DNA of 64,000 nucleotides from Chroococcidiopsis sp. TS-821 (GTDB lineage Bacteria; Cyanobacteriota; Cyanobacteriia; Cyanobacteriales; Chroococcidiopsidaceae). How positions within the stretch are numbered: the first letter of the stretch is position 1; each line of letters starts with the position of its first letter. The stretch lies in the NCBI RefSeq assembly GCF_002939305.1, contig NZ_MVDI01000015.1:25968-89967 (forward strand), written 5' to 3'. Of the stretch, positions 46,483 to 56,762 are shown in pieces. The notes under the pieces are model-generated. The model saw nothing but the letters and a program-made list of their open reading frames with translations. It was not told the DNA's origin and did not search any database. The position numbers were made by a program, and so were the translations under genes.

Positions 46483-47301
46483 GTGAATTCTCAAAGCTCA
46501 CTACAACTTGGTAAAACGAATCAGTCTTTTCAATGGCGATCGCTCATTGCAGATAGCCTCACGGTGTTTTGGGGTGATTGGTTGAAGTTGCGCGTACGCA
46601 TTGCCCAAATAGCAGCCTCTGGGTTAGTGTCACCACTGATTTATATTTTAGCTTTCGGACTAGGTTTGGGTAGCTCCTTACCGCAGCCAGCGATTGGAAA
46701 TAGTTATTTAGAGTTTATTTTGCCAGGAATGGTGGCATTGTCGTCAATGACGATTAGTTTTGGCGGTACGACGTTTTCTATTTGTGGCGATCGCTTGTTT
46801 ACCAAAACGTTTGAAGAAATGCTGCTTGTTCCGGTTCATCCACTGGCGTTGCATATCGGTAAAATGCTGGCAGGCATTGTCCGCGGATTGATGACATCCG
46901 GTTCGGTGATTCTTATCGCTATTTTATTTACTGGAAGAATTTGGAGTTTTCTTAACCCGTTGTTTTTGCTGTTGCTGGTACTCAATTGTGCCGTCTTTGC
47001 GGGGCTAGGAGTTCTTGTCGGCTTAAATGTGCGATCGCTTGAAAGTGTCGGTTTATATAATAATTTCTTAATTATTCCGATGTCTTTTTTAGGCGCAACC
47101 TTTTTCGATCCTGCTACCTTACCCGCCGCCTTAAAAGCGATCGTTTATCTTTTACCTCTGACATATACAAGTACAGGATTACGCGCCGCTGCTTACTTAC
47201 CGCTGTCGCAGTTTCCTTGGTATAGCATTCCCATTTTACTGGGGTGCGCGATCGCATTGTCGATGTTAGGAGCATATCAGTTTGCGCATCAACAAGATTA
47301 A
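46483..47301 (+). CDS. ABC-2 type transporter permease
   Basis: A 272-residue membrane subunit with six hydrophobic helices and a GTG start. It matches the ABC-2 exporter permease family (LPGMVALSSMTISF, KTFEEMLLVPVHPLALHIGKML, FLGATFFDPATLP). Such permeases pair with a separate ATPase to export polysaccharides, drugs or lipids. No ATPase gene lies next to it, so its partner is encoded elsewhere. The GTG start is not strongly supported by a ribosome-binding site. Confidence 0.9.
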   Translation: MNSQSSLQLGKTNQSFQWRSLIADSLTVFWGDWLKLRVRIAQIAASGLVSPLIYILAFGLGLGSSLPQPAIGNSYLEFILPGMVALSSMTISFGGTTFSICGDRLFTKTFEEMLLVPVHPLALHIGKMLAGIVRGLMTSGSVILIAILFTGRIWSFLNPLFLLLLVLNCAVFAGLGVLVGLNVRSLESVGLYNNFLIIPMSFLGATFFDPATLPAALKAIVYLLPLTYTSTGLRAAAYLPLSQFPWYSIPILLGCAIALSMLGAYQFAHQQD

Positions 47302-47434
47302 GTTTTCTCGGTAATAAGTAACGGGTAATTGAAAATAAAAATCAGTCTTAAAGCTAAGAAAGTTGTCGAGAAATGTTGACGTAGGAATCTTTATGCTATG
47401 GAGTTAGTCAGGTGTGAGGTTGTCATGAATAACT

Positions 47435-49231
47435 ATGAAAAAAATTGTGGCAGTCGCATTGTTTGTCTTTGCGATGTTGCCGTTAAAGGTATCTGCACAA
47501 AATTATTCAGAATTTTATATCTTTGGCGATAGCTTAGTTGATGATGGTAACTTATTTCAACTCACAGGTGGACTCATTCCACCAAATCCGCCATATTTTA
47601 ACGGGCGATTTTCTAATGGTCTTGTTTTTGTCGAAATTTTAGGAACTGAGTTAGGAATTCCAACTGAGGCAACAAATAACTATGCATTTGGTGGAACAAC
47701 ATCAGGAAACGTCAACGCACTCAATTTATTAGTCGGTACGCAACTACCATCGTTACCTGCACAGCTAAATCTCTTTCTTACTACTGCCGGAACTTCTAGC
47801 ACAGATGCGTTATACGTGTTGTGGACAGGCGCAAATGATTATATCATTTTGCCACCAGAGCTACGGACAATTGATACCCAAACGGTAGTCAACAATCTTT
47901 CTAATACATTAACAACGCTCATCGATGCTGGGGCGCGTAATTTAATTGTGCCTAACTTACCTGATTTGGGTAATACACCCCAAGAACGTGTTTTACCCAC
48001 TGCAACAGCACTCACAGCGTTAACTAATAGCCATAATGCTAATTTAAGGACTGCGCTGCAAGGATTAGCTGCAAGTCGCGATGTTAATATTATTCCACTC
48101 GATGTCAATGCGCTATTGGGTGAGGTCACGGCTGATCCGCTAACGTATGGCTTGACAAATGTCACCGATCGCTGTCTTGGCAACCCAAACTGTACTAACC
48201 CTGACGAATTTTTATTCTGGGATGGAATTCATCCTTCAGCACAAAGTCATCGCATTATTAGTGAATACGCGACAGCAGTCATTACTGCACCGCAAGCAAT
48301 TATTCCCCAAGCTGATATTGCTTTAAATATTGCCAAAAGGTACGTACAGCATATCGATGCCCGTTTATCAGCGCTGCGTGGAGTTCAAACTTTGACGGAA
48401 GGGCGATTGGGTGTATTCCTAAATGGCAATGTCAACTTTGGCGATCGCGATTCAACAAATAACGAAGTTGGCTACGACTTTATCAACACGAATATCACGG
48501 CAGGTGTAGACTACCGCGTTACCAATAATCTGGCGCTTGGTGTTGCCTTAGGTTATGTCAACAACGACACTGATTTAAGTAACAACTTGGGCGATATCAA
48601 CGTTGATGGCTATGCTGTTTCAGTTTATAGCAACTTTGTGCAAAATAACTTTTATACCGACGCAGTTCTCAGCTACGGTAATAATAACTTTAATATCGCG
48701 CGCCGAACGAACTTTTATAACCGTACTGCTACGGCGGATACAAATGGCAATCAATTTTCAGCAGATCTAAATAGCGGTTACGCGATCCGTTCAGGAAATG
48801 TTGCCTATGGACCAACGCTTGGTTTGAGATACGATCGCATTCATATTGACGGCTACACCGAAAATAATGCTGGTAGCTTGAATCTACGGGTTGATGACCA
48901 AAGTGCTGAATCATTTGTGCTAAGTGTTGGCGCGCAAGCAGCCGTTGCTTTTAATACTGATGTTGGTACAGTTATTCCGCATCTTCGTGCTAGTTACGAA
49001 CGCGAATTAGCAGAGAATAATCGAGAAATTGTAACGGAACTTATTACTCAGCCAGGAATTCCGCTGCGCACCCGTGTAGGCGATCGCGATCGCGATTACG
49101 TCAAATTGGGCATTGGCGCACAGATAGTTTTTTCGGAAAATGCTTTAGGTTTGATTGATTACGAAACTACAATTGGGCGCGAGAATTTTAACAATCAGGT
49201 CATTAAAGGAGAACTTCGCTATCAATTTTGA
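47435..49231 (+). CDS. SGNH/GDSL esterase autotransporter
   Basis: A 598-residue outer-membrane protein of the EstA type. Residues 1-21 are a signal peptide. The passenger, about 25-285, is a GDSL esterase with FGDSLVDDGN (catalytic serine), GANDY and the DGIHPS histidine motif near 265. A helical linker follows at about 290-325. The last 270 residues form an autotransporter beta-barrel ending in YQF. The protein thus displays a lipase or esterase at the cell surface. The ATG with the hydrophobic signal is a clear start. Confidence 0.93.
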   Translation: MKKIVAVALFVFAMLPLKVSAQNYSEFYIFGDSLVDDGNLFQLTGGLIPPNPPYFNGRFSNGLVFVEILGTELGIPTEATNNYAFGGTTSGNVNALNLLVGTQLPSLPAQLNLFLTTAGTSSTDALYVLWTGANDYIILPPELRTIDTQTVVNNLSNTLTTLIDAGARNLIVPNLPDLGNTPQERVLPTATALTALTNSHNANLRTALQGLAASRDVNIIPLDVNALLGEVTADPLTYGLTNVTDRCLGNPNCTNPDEFLFWDGIHPSAQSHRIISEYATAVITAPQAIIPQADIALNIAKRYVQHIDARLSALRGVQTLTEGRLGVFLNGNVNFGDRDSTNNEVGYDFINTNITAGVDYRVTNNLALGVALGYVNNDTDLSNNLGDINVDGYAVSVYSNFVQNNFYTDAVLSYGNNNFNIARRTNFYNRTATADTNGNQFSADLNSGYAIRSGNVAYGPTLGLRYDRIHIDGYTENNAGSLNLRVDDQSAESFVLSVGAQAAVAFNTDVGTVIPHLRASYERELAENNREIVTELITQPGIPLRTRVGDRDRDYVKLGIGAQIVFSENALGLIDYETTIGRENFNNQVIKGELRYQF

Positions 49232-49398
49232 TGTAGATCGTAGATGATGTTATCTCTGATTAAATCACCTTTATTCGTGGTTAGTTACTAGCTACTATTC
49301 ACACTTCACCATTTTTCTCATCACTAATCAACCTAATTTCAAACTTGGTAACTGGTCATAGGAGCAGATTCTATCACCAATTACCCATTACCGATCGA

Positions 49399-51126
49399 TT
49401 AATACTTTCTTTCTTGTGGTTCAAACATCGTAATTGTTACTGGGCGATATTGTAGGTCAATTCCCGCAGGAGAATAATAAGCCATCGTGTGTTTGAGAAA
49501 ATCAGTATCATTGCGATTCGAGAAATCTTCGCGGTAATGCGCACCCCGACTTTCTTGGCGATTCAATGCTGAGGCGAGAATGACTTGTCCGACAACAAAT
49601 AAACTTTGAAGTTCCAATGCTTCAATAATTTCTGTATTCCAACACGTGCTTTTATCGTCTAAATAAATATCTGGATATTGTTGTTGCAATTGTTGGATTT
49701 GTTGTAAACCTTCTTGCATAATTTCTGCGGTACGAAAGACGCCACAGTGCTGCGTCATGCAGTCTTGAAACGCGGTACGCACTTGGTTAATGCGGTACTT
49801 TCCTGGTTGTTCGAGTAAGGCTTGTAGACGACGCTGGGCTTCTGTAATGTAACGTTGTTCGTCGATTGCAGGTAACTTGCGATTTTGCACGTACTGCGCG
49901 ATCGCCGCCCCTGTTCTCCGCCCATAAACAACGCATTCTAGAAGTGAATTGCTTCCCAGACGATTTGCGCCATGCACCGAGACGCACGCACATTCACCCG
50001 CCGCGAAGAAACCCTCCACTAAATTGTCACCACTACTGCGGACTTGTCCATCGGTATTTACCGGAATTCCTCCCATCGAATAATGCACCGTCGGGCGTAC
50101 CGGAATCGGTTGATGTACGGCGTCAATTCCCACTAAGCGGTGGGCTTCTTCCCAACAAAAGGGAACGCGACTCATGATTTTTTCTTGTCCCATATGACGC
50201 AAATCGAGATAGACAAATGGTCCTCCTGCACTACCATCAGGATGAATACCGCGTCCTGCCCGAATTTCAAGAGCGATCGCGCGCGACGTGATATCGCGTG
50301 GTGCTAATTCCATTCGACTTGGGGCATAATTTGCCATAAAGCGATCGCCTTCGCTATTAATCAAATACGCACCTTCACCGCGCACAGCTTCCGAAATCAA
50401 AACGCCGACTGGATACAAACCTGTGGGGTGAAATTGCACAAACTCCATATCTTCCAACGGTAGCCCCACCATTGCGGTCATTGCTAAACCATCACCTGTG
50501 GAAGCGTAATCATTCGAGGTGGTGTTATAAACGCGACCATAGCCACCCGTTGCAAACATCACTGCTTTAGCGCGGACAACCTCTAAATGTCCATCGCGAA
50601 TGTTGTATGTCACAATACCTTTAGCTTGACCATCTTCTAAGATCAAGCGCAGGACGTACCACTCATCGTAAATCTGGACGCCATACCGTCGTAAATTATT
50701 GACGAGTTCGTGTAGAATCGCATGACCAGTTTTATCGGCTGCGTAGCAAGTGCGGTTATGCGAGTGTCCCCCAAACGCACGTTGCGCAATCCGCCCATCA
50801 GGTAAGCGTGAAAATAACACCCCCATGTGTTCCAGATCGATCACCACATCAGGCGCTTCCCGCGCTAGCAATTCCACGGCATCTTGATCGGCTAAATAGT
50901 CGGAACCTTTGACGGTGTCAAACGCATGGGCTTCCCACGTATCGCTAGTATCGACATTTTTGAGCGTAGCCGCGATTCCTCCTTGCGCGGCGACAGAGTG
51001 CGATCGAATGGGGTGCGTTTTAGCAACAACCGCAATATCGAGTTTTGGATCGGTGCGCGCAATTTCCACAGCCGCGCGACATCCAGCTAATCCACCACCA
51101 ACAATAACAACGTCGTGTTCGAGCAT
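49399..51126 (-). CDS. sdhA: Succinate dehydrogenase/fumarate reductase flavoprotein subunit
   Basis: A 575-residue FAD-containing subunit that oxidises succinate to fumarate, passing electrons toward quinones through the respiratory chain. The dinucleotide motif [14 protein letters not shown] is at residues 6-19, the flavin-linking [10 protein letters not shown] near 118, and [25 protein letters not shown] in the C-terminal half. The partner iron-sulfur subunit is not adjacent, as is usual in cyanobacteria. Length is normal. Confidence 0.95.
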   Translation of the reverse strand: MLEHDVVIVGGGLAGCRAAVEIARTDPKLDIAVVAKTHPIRSHSVAAQGGIAATLKNVDTSDTWEAHAFDTVKGSDYLADQDAVELLAREAPDVVIDLEHMGVLFSRLPDGRIAQRAFGGHSHNRTCYAADKTGHAILHELVNNLRRYGVQIYDEWYVLRLILEDGQAKGIVTYNIRDGHLEVVRAKAVMFATGGYGRVYNTTSNDYASTGDGLAMTAMVGLPLEDMEFVQFHPTGLYPVGVLISEAVRGEGAYLINSEGDRFMANYAPSRMELAPRDITSRAIALEIRAGRGIHPDGSAGGPFVYLDLRHMGQEKIMSRVPFCWEEAHRLVGIDAVHQPIPVRPTVHYSMGGIPVNTDGQVRSSGDNLVEGFFAAGECACVSVHGANRLGSNSLLECVVYGRRTGAAIAQYVQNRKLPAIDEQRYITEAQRRLQALLEQPGKYRINQVRTAFQDCMTQHCGVFRTAEIMQEGLQQIQQLQQQYPDIYLDDKSTCWNTEIIEALELQSLFVVGQVILASALNRQESRGAHYREDFSNRNDTDFLKHTMAYYSPAGIDLQYRPVTITMFEPQERKY

Positions 51127-51284
51127 GATTTAATATAAAATTTTTGCTTTTAATTTAGCTCATAAATCTATTGTGGTTTGAAATCTGTAAAGCCTAGCGC
51201 CTGAATTCGCGGCATAAAAACGCAGTACACCTGCGCGAACTAAAGCTTTAGAAACTAGTGAAGACAGGTTTTGTTTATGTAACA

Positions 51285-51305
51285 GCGGTTTCAACCGCGC
51301 CTTTT
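51285..51305 (+). terminator. Hairpin between the succinate dehydrogenase and pdhB genes
   Basis: GCGGTT (51285-51290) and AACCGC (51293-51298) pair closely; the inner pair may open to a four-base loop. CGCCTTTTG follows. The hairpin lies in a GC-poor divergent region and probably belongs to a dispersed repeat rather than to the neighbouring genes. Confidence 0.35.
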
Positions 51306-51421
51306 GTTAGTTGCCAAAACATCAAAGAAGTTCCCCTGACTCCTGACCTCCAACCGCTGACCCCTCTTAAAAAGGGTTAATATTATAGACTAACCGATTA
51401 ATACTCAACCACCTTGCGTTC

Positions 51422-52405
51422 ATGGCAGAAACTCTCTTTTTTAATGCGCTGCGTGCCGCCATTGATGAAGAAATGGCACGCGATGCCACTGTATTTGTTC
51501 TCGGTGAAGACGTGGGACACTACGGCGGTTCGTACAAAGTTACCAAAGACCTTTATAAAAAGTACGGCGAACTGCGACTACTCGATACGCCCATTGCCGA
51601 AAATAGCTTTACCGGACTTGCTGTAGGTGCGGCAATGACGGGGTTGCGCCCGATTGTTGAAGGCATGAACATGGGGTTTCTACTGCTTGCCTTTAACCAA
51701 ATTGCGAATAATGCTGGAATGCTGCGCTACACTTCAGGCGGTAACTTCAAAATTCCAATGGTGATTCGCGGTCCTGGTGGCGTGGGTAGGCAACTCGGTG
51801 CTGAACACTCGCAAAGGCTAGAAGCTTATTTTCAGGCAGTTCCAGGGCTAAAAATTGTCGCTTGTTCGACTCCTTATAACGCGAAAGGACTACTCAAGTC
51901 AGCGATTCGTGACGAAAATCCAGTACTATTTTTTGAACACGTCCTGCTGTACAACTTAAAAGAAGATTTACCCGAAACCGAATATTTGTTGCCTTTGGAT
52001 AAAGCCGAAGTTGTCCGCCAAGGCAAGGACGTGACAATCTTGACGTACTCGCGAATGCGGCATCACGTTATGCAAGCGGTCAAAACGTTAGAAAAGAATG
52101 GCTTTGACCCTGAGGTAATCGATTTAATTTCGCTTAAACCTCTCGATTTTGAGACGATTGGCGAGTCGATTCGCAAAACGCATCGTGTCATTATTGTGGA
52201 AGAGTGTATGCGTACTGGCGGAATTGGGGCTGAACTCATTGCCTCGATTAACGATCGCCTTTTCGATGAACTCGATGCACCCGTGCTGCGCTTGTCTTCA
52301 CAAGATATTCCGACACCTTACAATGGAACATTAGAACGAATGACAATTGTGCAGCCTGAGCAAATTATCGAAGCAGTCGAGAAAATGGTGGCGTTGCGCG
52401 TTTAG
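51422..52405 (+). CDS. pdhB: Pyruvate dehydrogenase E1 component, beta subunit
   Basis: A 327-residue transketolase-like subunit. With the alpha subunit and thiamine diphosphate it decarboxylates pyruvate and passes the acetyl group to E2, making acetyl-CoA. The segment [24 protein letters not shown], with the metal-binding and cofactor residues, is at about 11-34; [18 protein letters not shown] is near 128. It lies upstream of secD, 34 bases apart, an arrangement found in several cyanobacteria. Confidence 0.95.
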   Translation: MAETLFFNALRAAIDEEMARDATVFVLGEDVGHYGGSYKVTKDLYKKYGELRLLDTPIAENSFTGLAVGAAMTGLRPIVEGMNMGFLLLAFNQIANNAGMLRYTSGGNFKIPMVIRGPGGVGRQLGAEHSQRLEAYFQAVPGLKIVACSTPYNAKGLLKSAIRDENPVLFFEHVLLYNLKEDLPETEYLLPLDKAEVVRQGKDVTILTYSRMRHHVMQAVKTLEKNGFDPEVIDLISLKPLDFETIGESIRKTHRVIIVEECMRTGGIGAELIASINDRLFDELDAPVLRLSSQDIPTPYNGTLERMTIVQPEQIIEAVEKMVALRV

Positions 52406-52439
52406 AACGCATTTACATTGTTGCAGGCGGGTTTAGGGT

Positions 52440-53855
52440 ATGCAAAGACAGCGATCGCTATTGGCTTTGATCGTCGTTTTGGTAATCGCTGCGATCGTGG
52501 CGATCGCCAGAATTCCGATTTCCTTGGGGTTAGACCTCCAAGGTGGTTCGCAGTTAACAATTCAAGTGCAACCAACAGCAGAAATTCCCCAAATTACTGA
52601 CCGCGAACTAGAAGCCGTTCAGAGGGTTATTGAAAATCGAATTAATGGTTTGGGTGTTTCGGAACCTGTTGTGCAAACGGTCGGGCAAGACCAAATTCTT
52701 GTCCAACTGCCTGGGGTCAGCGATCCAGAGCAAGCTGAGCGCGTGCTTGGCGGTACCGCACAGTTAGAGTTTCGCATGCAACGACCAGGTACTGAAGCCC
52801 AATTATTTGCCGAACAGCAAGTGAGACTAGCACTGCTAGCAAAACAGCAAGAGTTAAGAACCACAGGTAACACCGCAGAAATTCAGCAAAATCAGGAAGC
52901 GATTGACCGTAGCAATGCAGCGATCGCGCAGTTATTTGAAAGCACGAATCCTCCGCTGACAGGTAGAAACCTAGAAGATGCGTTTGGTCAACCCACGCAG
53001 GTTCCCAACAACTGGGAAGTCGGGATTCGCTTCGATTCAGCTGGTGCTGAACTTTTTGCCCAACTAACGCGTGACCTTGCAGGAACAGGACGCAGTATCG
53101 GTATATTTCTGGATAACGAACTAATTAGCGCTCCTACAGTAGGTCCTGAATTTGCGCAAACCGGAATCACCGGAGGATCAGCTGTAATTACAGGACGCTT
53201 TACCGCCCAAGAAGCCAACGATCTCGCGATTCAATTACGCGGTGGTGCGTTACCTGTTCCTGTTGAAATTGTCGAGAATCGGACTGTAGGTGCCACTTTG
53301 GGACGAGACAGTATTCAACGCAGTATCTACGCAGGTATCGGTGGTTTGATTTTAGTGTTGATCTTCATGGTCATTTACTATCGCCTTCCTGGTTTAATTG
53401 CCGATCTATCGCTCGTTGTCTATGCATTACTCACCTGGGCAAGTTTTGCATTACTTGGTGTTACGTTGACACTGCCTGGAATTGCGGGTTTTATTCTGAG
53501 TATTGGTATGGCAGTTGACGCTAACGTTCTGATTTTTGAGCGAACGCGCGAAGAACTCCGCGCTGGTAAGTCGCTGTATCGTTCGGTTGAATCAGGATTT
53601 TACCGCGCTTTTTCCAGTATTTTAGATAGCAACGTAACAACCTGGATTGCTTGCGCGGCATTGTTCTGGTTAGGAGCAGGTTTAGTACGTGGTTTTGCTT
53701 TAACTTTGGCACTTGGTATTGCAGTGAGTATGTTTACAGCAATAACTTGTAGTCGGACGCTGATGTTTATCGCCATTAGCTTGCCTTCATTGCGTAAACC
53801 AGAATTATATTGCCCAAACCTGCCAGCAGTTCGGAGGGCAGAGGTGACACGATGA
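52440..53855 (+). CDS. secD: Protein translocase subunit SecD
   Basis: A 471-residue RND-type membrane subunit. With SecF it uses the proton gradient to help pull proteins through SecYEG. One helix at about 8-26, a large periplasmic domain with [15 protein letters not shown] near 32 and [14 protein letters not shown] near 64, then five helices, about 290-460, with [20 protein letters not shown] near 348. The ATG is followed directly by the first helix. The stop overlaps the start of secF by ATGA. Confidence 0.95.
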   Translation: MQRQRSLLALIVVLVIAAIVAIARIPISLGLDLQGGSQLTIQVQPTAEIPQITDRELEAVQRVIENRINGLGVSEPVVQTVGQDQILVQLPGVSDPEQAERVLGGTAQLEFRMQRPGTEAQLFAEQQVRLALLAKQQELRTTGNTAEIQQNQEAIDRSNAAIAQLFESTNPPLTGRNLEDAFGQPTQVPNNWEVGIRFDSAGAELFAQLTRDLAGTGRSIGIFLDNELISAPTVGPEFAQTGITGGSAVITGRFTAQEANDLAIQLRGGALPVPVEIVENRTVGATLGRDSIQRSIYAGIGGLILVLIFMVIYYRLPGLIADLSLVVYALLTWASFALLGVTLTLPGIAGFILSIGMAVDANVLIFERTREELRAGKSLYRSVESGFYRAFSSILDSNVTTWIACAALFWLGAGLVRGFALTLALGIAVSMFTAITCSRTLMFIAISLPSLRKPELYCPNLPAVRRAEVTR

Positions 53856-54823
53856 AACTGAGTATTAATCAATCGCGAAAACTATGGTGGGCAATTTCTA
53901 TCGCTGCAATTCTTGCTGGGTTAGTGGCAATGCTGATTTCTTGGCAGCAAATCGGCGCGCCATTGCGTCCTAGTTTAGATTTTATTGGCGGTACGCGATT
54001 ACAACTCGAACGCGATTGTAGTCAACCGAATAATTGCGCTCAACCGATAGATATTACTGCGGTGCGCGAAGTTCTCGCCGCGCAAGGACTTGCTAACAGC
54101 AGCATTCAGATTTTGGGGCAAGAACAACAAGGAATCTCGATTCGCACGAGTACCTTAAATGTCGAGCAACGGACGCAGTTGCAAGATGCATTGAGTCAAC
54201 AAATTGGTGCGTTCGATCCGCAATTGACGCAGATCGACACTGTAGGTCCCACAATTGGTCGTCAGTTGTTAACTTCGGGTCTGTTGGCGTTAATCGTTGC
54301 ATTTGTCGGCATTATCATCTACATTAGTCTGCGGTTTCAGTTGGATTTTGCCATATTTGGAATTATCGCGCTTCTACATGATGTCTTTATAACAGCAGGC
54401 GTTTTTGCCATTTTGGGCTTGGTGTGGGGCGTTGAAGTAGACAGTTTATTTATTGTTGCTTTACTCACAATCACGGGTTTTTCGGTTAACGATACTGTGG
54501 TAATCTATGACCGAATTCGGGAAATATTAAAAACAACTCCTGATCGTCCGATTAGTGATATTGTCGATGATGCTGTCAATCAAACGCTCACCAGATCGAT
54601 TAATACGACATTAACAACGTTACTAGCGTTGTTTTCTATCTTTCTCTTTGGTGGAGAAACATTAAAAAACTTTGCTTTAGCATTGATTATTGGCTTCATT
54701 TGCGGTGCTTACTCCAGCATCTTCATCGCGAGTACTCTCCTTGCATGGTGGCGCGAACGTAGCGGTCAACGTTTGGCAACACAAAGTGTATCTACGATTA
54801 GCTCCCCGCCAAAAGATCCTTAA
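53852..54823 (+). CDS. secF: Protein translocase subunit SecF
   Basis: A 323-residue partner of SecD. One helix at about 9-32, a periplasmic P1 domain with [11 protein letters not shown] near 41, and five helices, about 130-310, with [16 protein letters not shown] near 209. The ATG at 53852 overlaps the secD stop (ATGA), giving translational coupling; an upstream in-frame start at 53810 inside secD is less likely. Both subunits lie in one operon with pdhB. Confidence 0.95.
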   Translation: MKLSINQSRKLWWAISIAAILAGLVAMLISWQQIGAPLRPSLDFIGGTRLQLERDCSQPNNCAQPIDITAVREVLAAQGLANSSIQILGQEQQGISIRTSTLNVEQRTQLQDALSQQIGAFDPQLTQIDTVGPTIGRQLLTSGLLALIVAFVGIIIYISLRFQLDFAIFGIIALLHDVFITAGVFAILGLVWGVEVDSLFIVALLTITGFSVNDTVVIYDRIREILKTTPDRPISDIVDDAVNQTLTRSINTTLTTLLALFSIFLFGGETLKNFALALIIGFICGAYSSIFIASTLLAWWRERSGQRLATQSVSTISSPPKDP

Positions 54824-54839
54824 AAATCATACCCTCACT

Positions 54840-55253
54840 ATGGCTCAACCCGATCGGTCACGCTATTACAATCAATCTGAAATTTATCGCGATACAACTT
54901 TTAAACAGCAAGTTGAGAAGCTACATCAGCTAACTGTCTGCGGTAGATGGTTGTTTGTAGGTATATTGTGGCTAACGGTTGGGTCGTTGAGCTTGTGGGG
55001 GCTACGTGGGGAAATTGCTTTGTGGCGACAGTATTTCACTTGGGTAGCAGTGCGCTACGGCTTGTATTACAACCCAATACCAACTTTGGGCTTAGCAATC
55101 TGTATTGGAATGACTTTAGGTGTCTTGCTTTGGCAAAGTCGTAATATCCTCTTAGGGATACCCGCGCAGGAAAAGCGCCGTCTAGAACAACAAGTAAATC
55201 GCATCCGTCAACAAGGTGCAAGTCATCCGCTATGGAAGTGGGTTTGTCGGTAG
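54840..55253 (+). CDS. Two-helix membrane protein after secF
   Basis: A 137-residue protein. The first half is polar (YYNQSEIYRDTTFKQQVEKL), followed by two hydrophobic helices, about residues 41-60 and 83-103, and a charged tail. It lies 16 bases after secF on the same strand, so it probably shares the transcript. No family is recognised. Its position suggests a link to membrane protein export, but that is by association only. Confidence 0.7.
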   Translation: MAQPDRSRYYNQSEIYRDTTFKQQVEKLHQLTVCGRWLFVGILWLTVGSLSLWGLRGEIALWRQYFTWVAVRYGLYYNPIPTLGLAICIGMTLGVLLWQSRNILLGIPAQEKRRLEQQVNRIRQQGASHPLWKWVCR

Positions 55254-55264
55254 TTTAAACTTTA

Positions 55265-55335
55265 AGCGGGCAGCGAGAATCGAACTCGCATCAATAGCTT
55301 GGAAGGCTATGGTTTTACCACTAAACTATGCCCGC
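55265..55335 (-). tRNA. tRNA-Gly (anticodon UCC)
   Basis: A 71-base tRNA on the minus strand. Acceptor stem GCGGGCA pairs with TGCCCGC, followed by the discriminator T. The D arm carries TAGTGGTAAAA, the anticodon arm is ATAGC CTTCCAA GCTAT with TCC, and the T arm is GCGAG TTCGATT CTCGC. CCA is not encoded. It reads GGA/GGG-type glycine codons. Confidence 0.95.
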
Positions 55336-55348
55336 AGCAGAATGTTGC

Positions 55349-55531
55349 TTAACTAGAATAACACATATTGCTAACTGAACGCAAGGGAGTTCCGATGCTC
55401 TCAATTTGGTGCAGCATCTCTACAATTTCCTGAAAGAGGTCGTGACCCACCATACTATAAAGGTGCTTAAACTCAGCAGAGCCGACAAAAAAAGTTGTAA
55501 GTCGGTGTCTACCATGCTCATTTTCTCTCAT
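55349..55531 (-). CDS. Uncertain small protein upstream of the tRNA
   Basis: A 60-residue frame with a protein-like composition (FFVGSAEFKHLYSMVGHD) and a possible AGGG site upstream of the ATG. Its last codons overlap the predicted tRNA promoter, and a competing plus-strand frame runs across it. I list it because the gap between the tRNA and the DUF3891 gene has no other content, but it may be a fragment or chance. Confidence 0.25.
   Translation of the reverse strand: MRENEHGRHRLTTFFVGSAEFKHLYSMVGHDLFQEIVEMLHQIESIGTPLRSVSNMCYSS
55355..55384 (-). promoter_or_regulatory. Promoter of tRNA-Gly
   Basis: On the minus strand a TTGCGT (55379-55384) and a TATTCT (55355-55360) are separated by 18 bases. 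The -10 element lies about 20 bases upstream of the tRNA 5' end, fitting a sigma-70-type promoter. Confidence 0.45.
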
Positions 55532-55699
55532 TATTTCATCCCTATCACACTACTACTTCACAATCCAACTTTTCTGCGACCAACTGTCTCACTGCTTGAC
55601 TCTCCTTGCAGGATAGGAAGAATATAACCTGTGGGCTAGTATCCTTAACGCCGTACTTAATGCTAAAAATGAGAACTGTTGCGTGTATTGGAAATATAT

Positions 55700-56428
55700 A
55701 TGATCGTTAACCCTACTCGTGATGGATGGGAAATTATCTATCATCGCGCCCATGCGCTGCTTGCAGCCCAAATTGCCGGACAATGGCAAAGAAAAAATAC
55801 TCCTATTCGTTTATATGAGACGATCGCGGCGATTTCGCACCACGATGACTTAGAAAAAGAGTGGGAGGAAAAGTGTCTCACGCCTGCTGGCGCACCCATG
55901 GACTTTACGCTCGACCCAGAAACATCCTTTGATGAGTTACGCAAGCATCTAGAGGGAGCGTTGTATCGCGGACGTTGGGTAGCATTACTTAATTCAATGC
56001 ATATGAGTCGCTTGCAAGAAGGTAAACGTTCTGAATCCGCTGAGGCTGCTAGCTTTTTAGAAGAACAGTTGCAGAATCAACAGCGGTGGTGCAAGGAATT
56101 AGGTATTTCTCAAAAAGAAGCAGATGAAGCTTATGCATTTATGCAATGGTGCGATCGCTTGTCATTGATTCTTTGTCAGCGAGAACTCCCTGCTGATAAT
56201 CGCGCTTTAGAAATTAGCAAAGCACACGACGGGCAACGCTACGATATCATGCAAGTTGATGAAGGCTTCGTGACAGTCACGCCGTGGTGTTTTGAAGATA
56301 AGCGCTTTACAGTAAATGTGGAAGCAACCGAGCTCGATCAAGTCAAGTTTGATGACAACGCTAGTTTAGTCAAAGCCTTAAAATCTGCGCCGCGCAAGAT
56401 TGTCGAGTGGACGTTTGTCAAATCATAA
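55700..56428 (+). CDS. DUF3891 family protein
   Basis: A 242-residue soluble protein. Family features are GWEIIYHRAHALLAAQIAGQW near residue 8, ISHHDDLEKEWEE near 43 and QWCDRLSLILCQRELP near 152. HHDD in the helix and the HRAHA motif suggest metal binding of the HD-like type, unproven. The function of DUF3891 is unknown. The ATG at 55700 is preferred to a TTG at 55679. Confidence 0.85.
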   Translation: MIVNPTRDGWEIIYHRAHALLAAQIAGQWQRKNTPIRLYETIAAISHHDDLEKEWEEKCLTPAGAPMDFTLDPETSFDELRKHLEGALYRGRWVALLNSMHMSRLQEGKRSESAEAASFLEEQLQNQQRWCKELGISQKEADEAYAFMQWCDRLSLILCQRELPADNRALEISKAHDGQRYDIMQVDEGFVTVTPWCFEDKRFTVNVEATELDQVKFDDNASLVKALKSAPRKIVEWTFVKS

Positions 56429-56762
56429 GAACTTTGAAATAGTTCTATTTTTGTCAAGCTAAATGCGTTCTAGACATATACCTTACTAATATTTAGCTAC
56501 AATCTTTATATCAAAGTGGTAGATAGCAAGAGAACTTGGCATAGTAGTTCTAATAGTTTCTCTTGCTACTTTTTTAGTATCTTGCATTTCTTTAATATTG
56601 ACCAAAAGTACAATACTGCTTGCGTCAGCTACAGAACAAATAAGACATCGCGTCCATACCAAACCCTTATTTCTTTCCTCTGCGCTACGCCACTTTCACG
56701 AAAGTGACTCTGTGTGGTTCGTTACTTATCTTCTACAATCACAACAAGAATAAACTGCTGAA
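56429..56762. other. Intergenic region with decayed repeats
   Basis: No gene is apparent. The hairpin CACTTTC / GAAAGTG at 56691-56706 and the phrase CTCTGTGTGGTTCGTTA belong to the dispersed CTCTG...GTGG-type repeats common in cyanobacteria. Confidence 0.4.

Noticed and set aside
56516..56707. A 63-residue plus-strand frame before the oxygenase gene
   Set aside because: It runs through decayed repeat sequence, has no start signals and a composition unlike protein.
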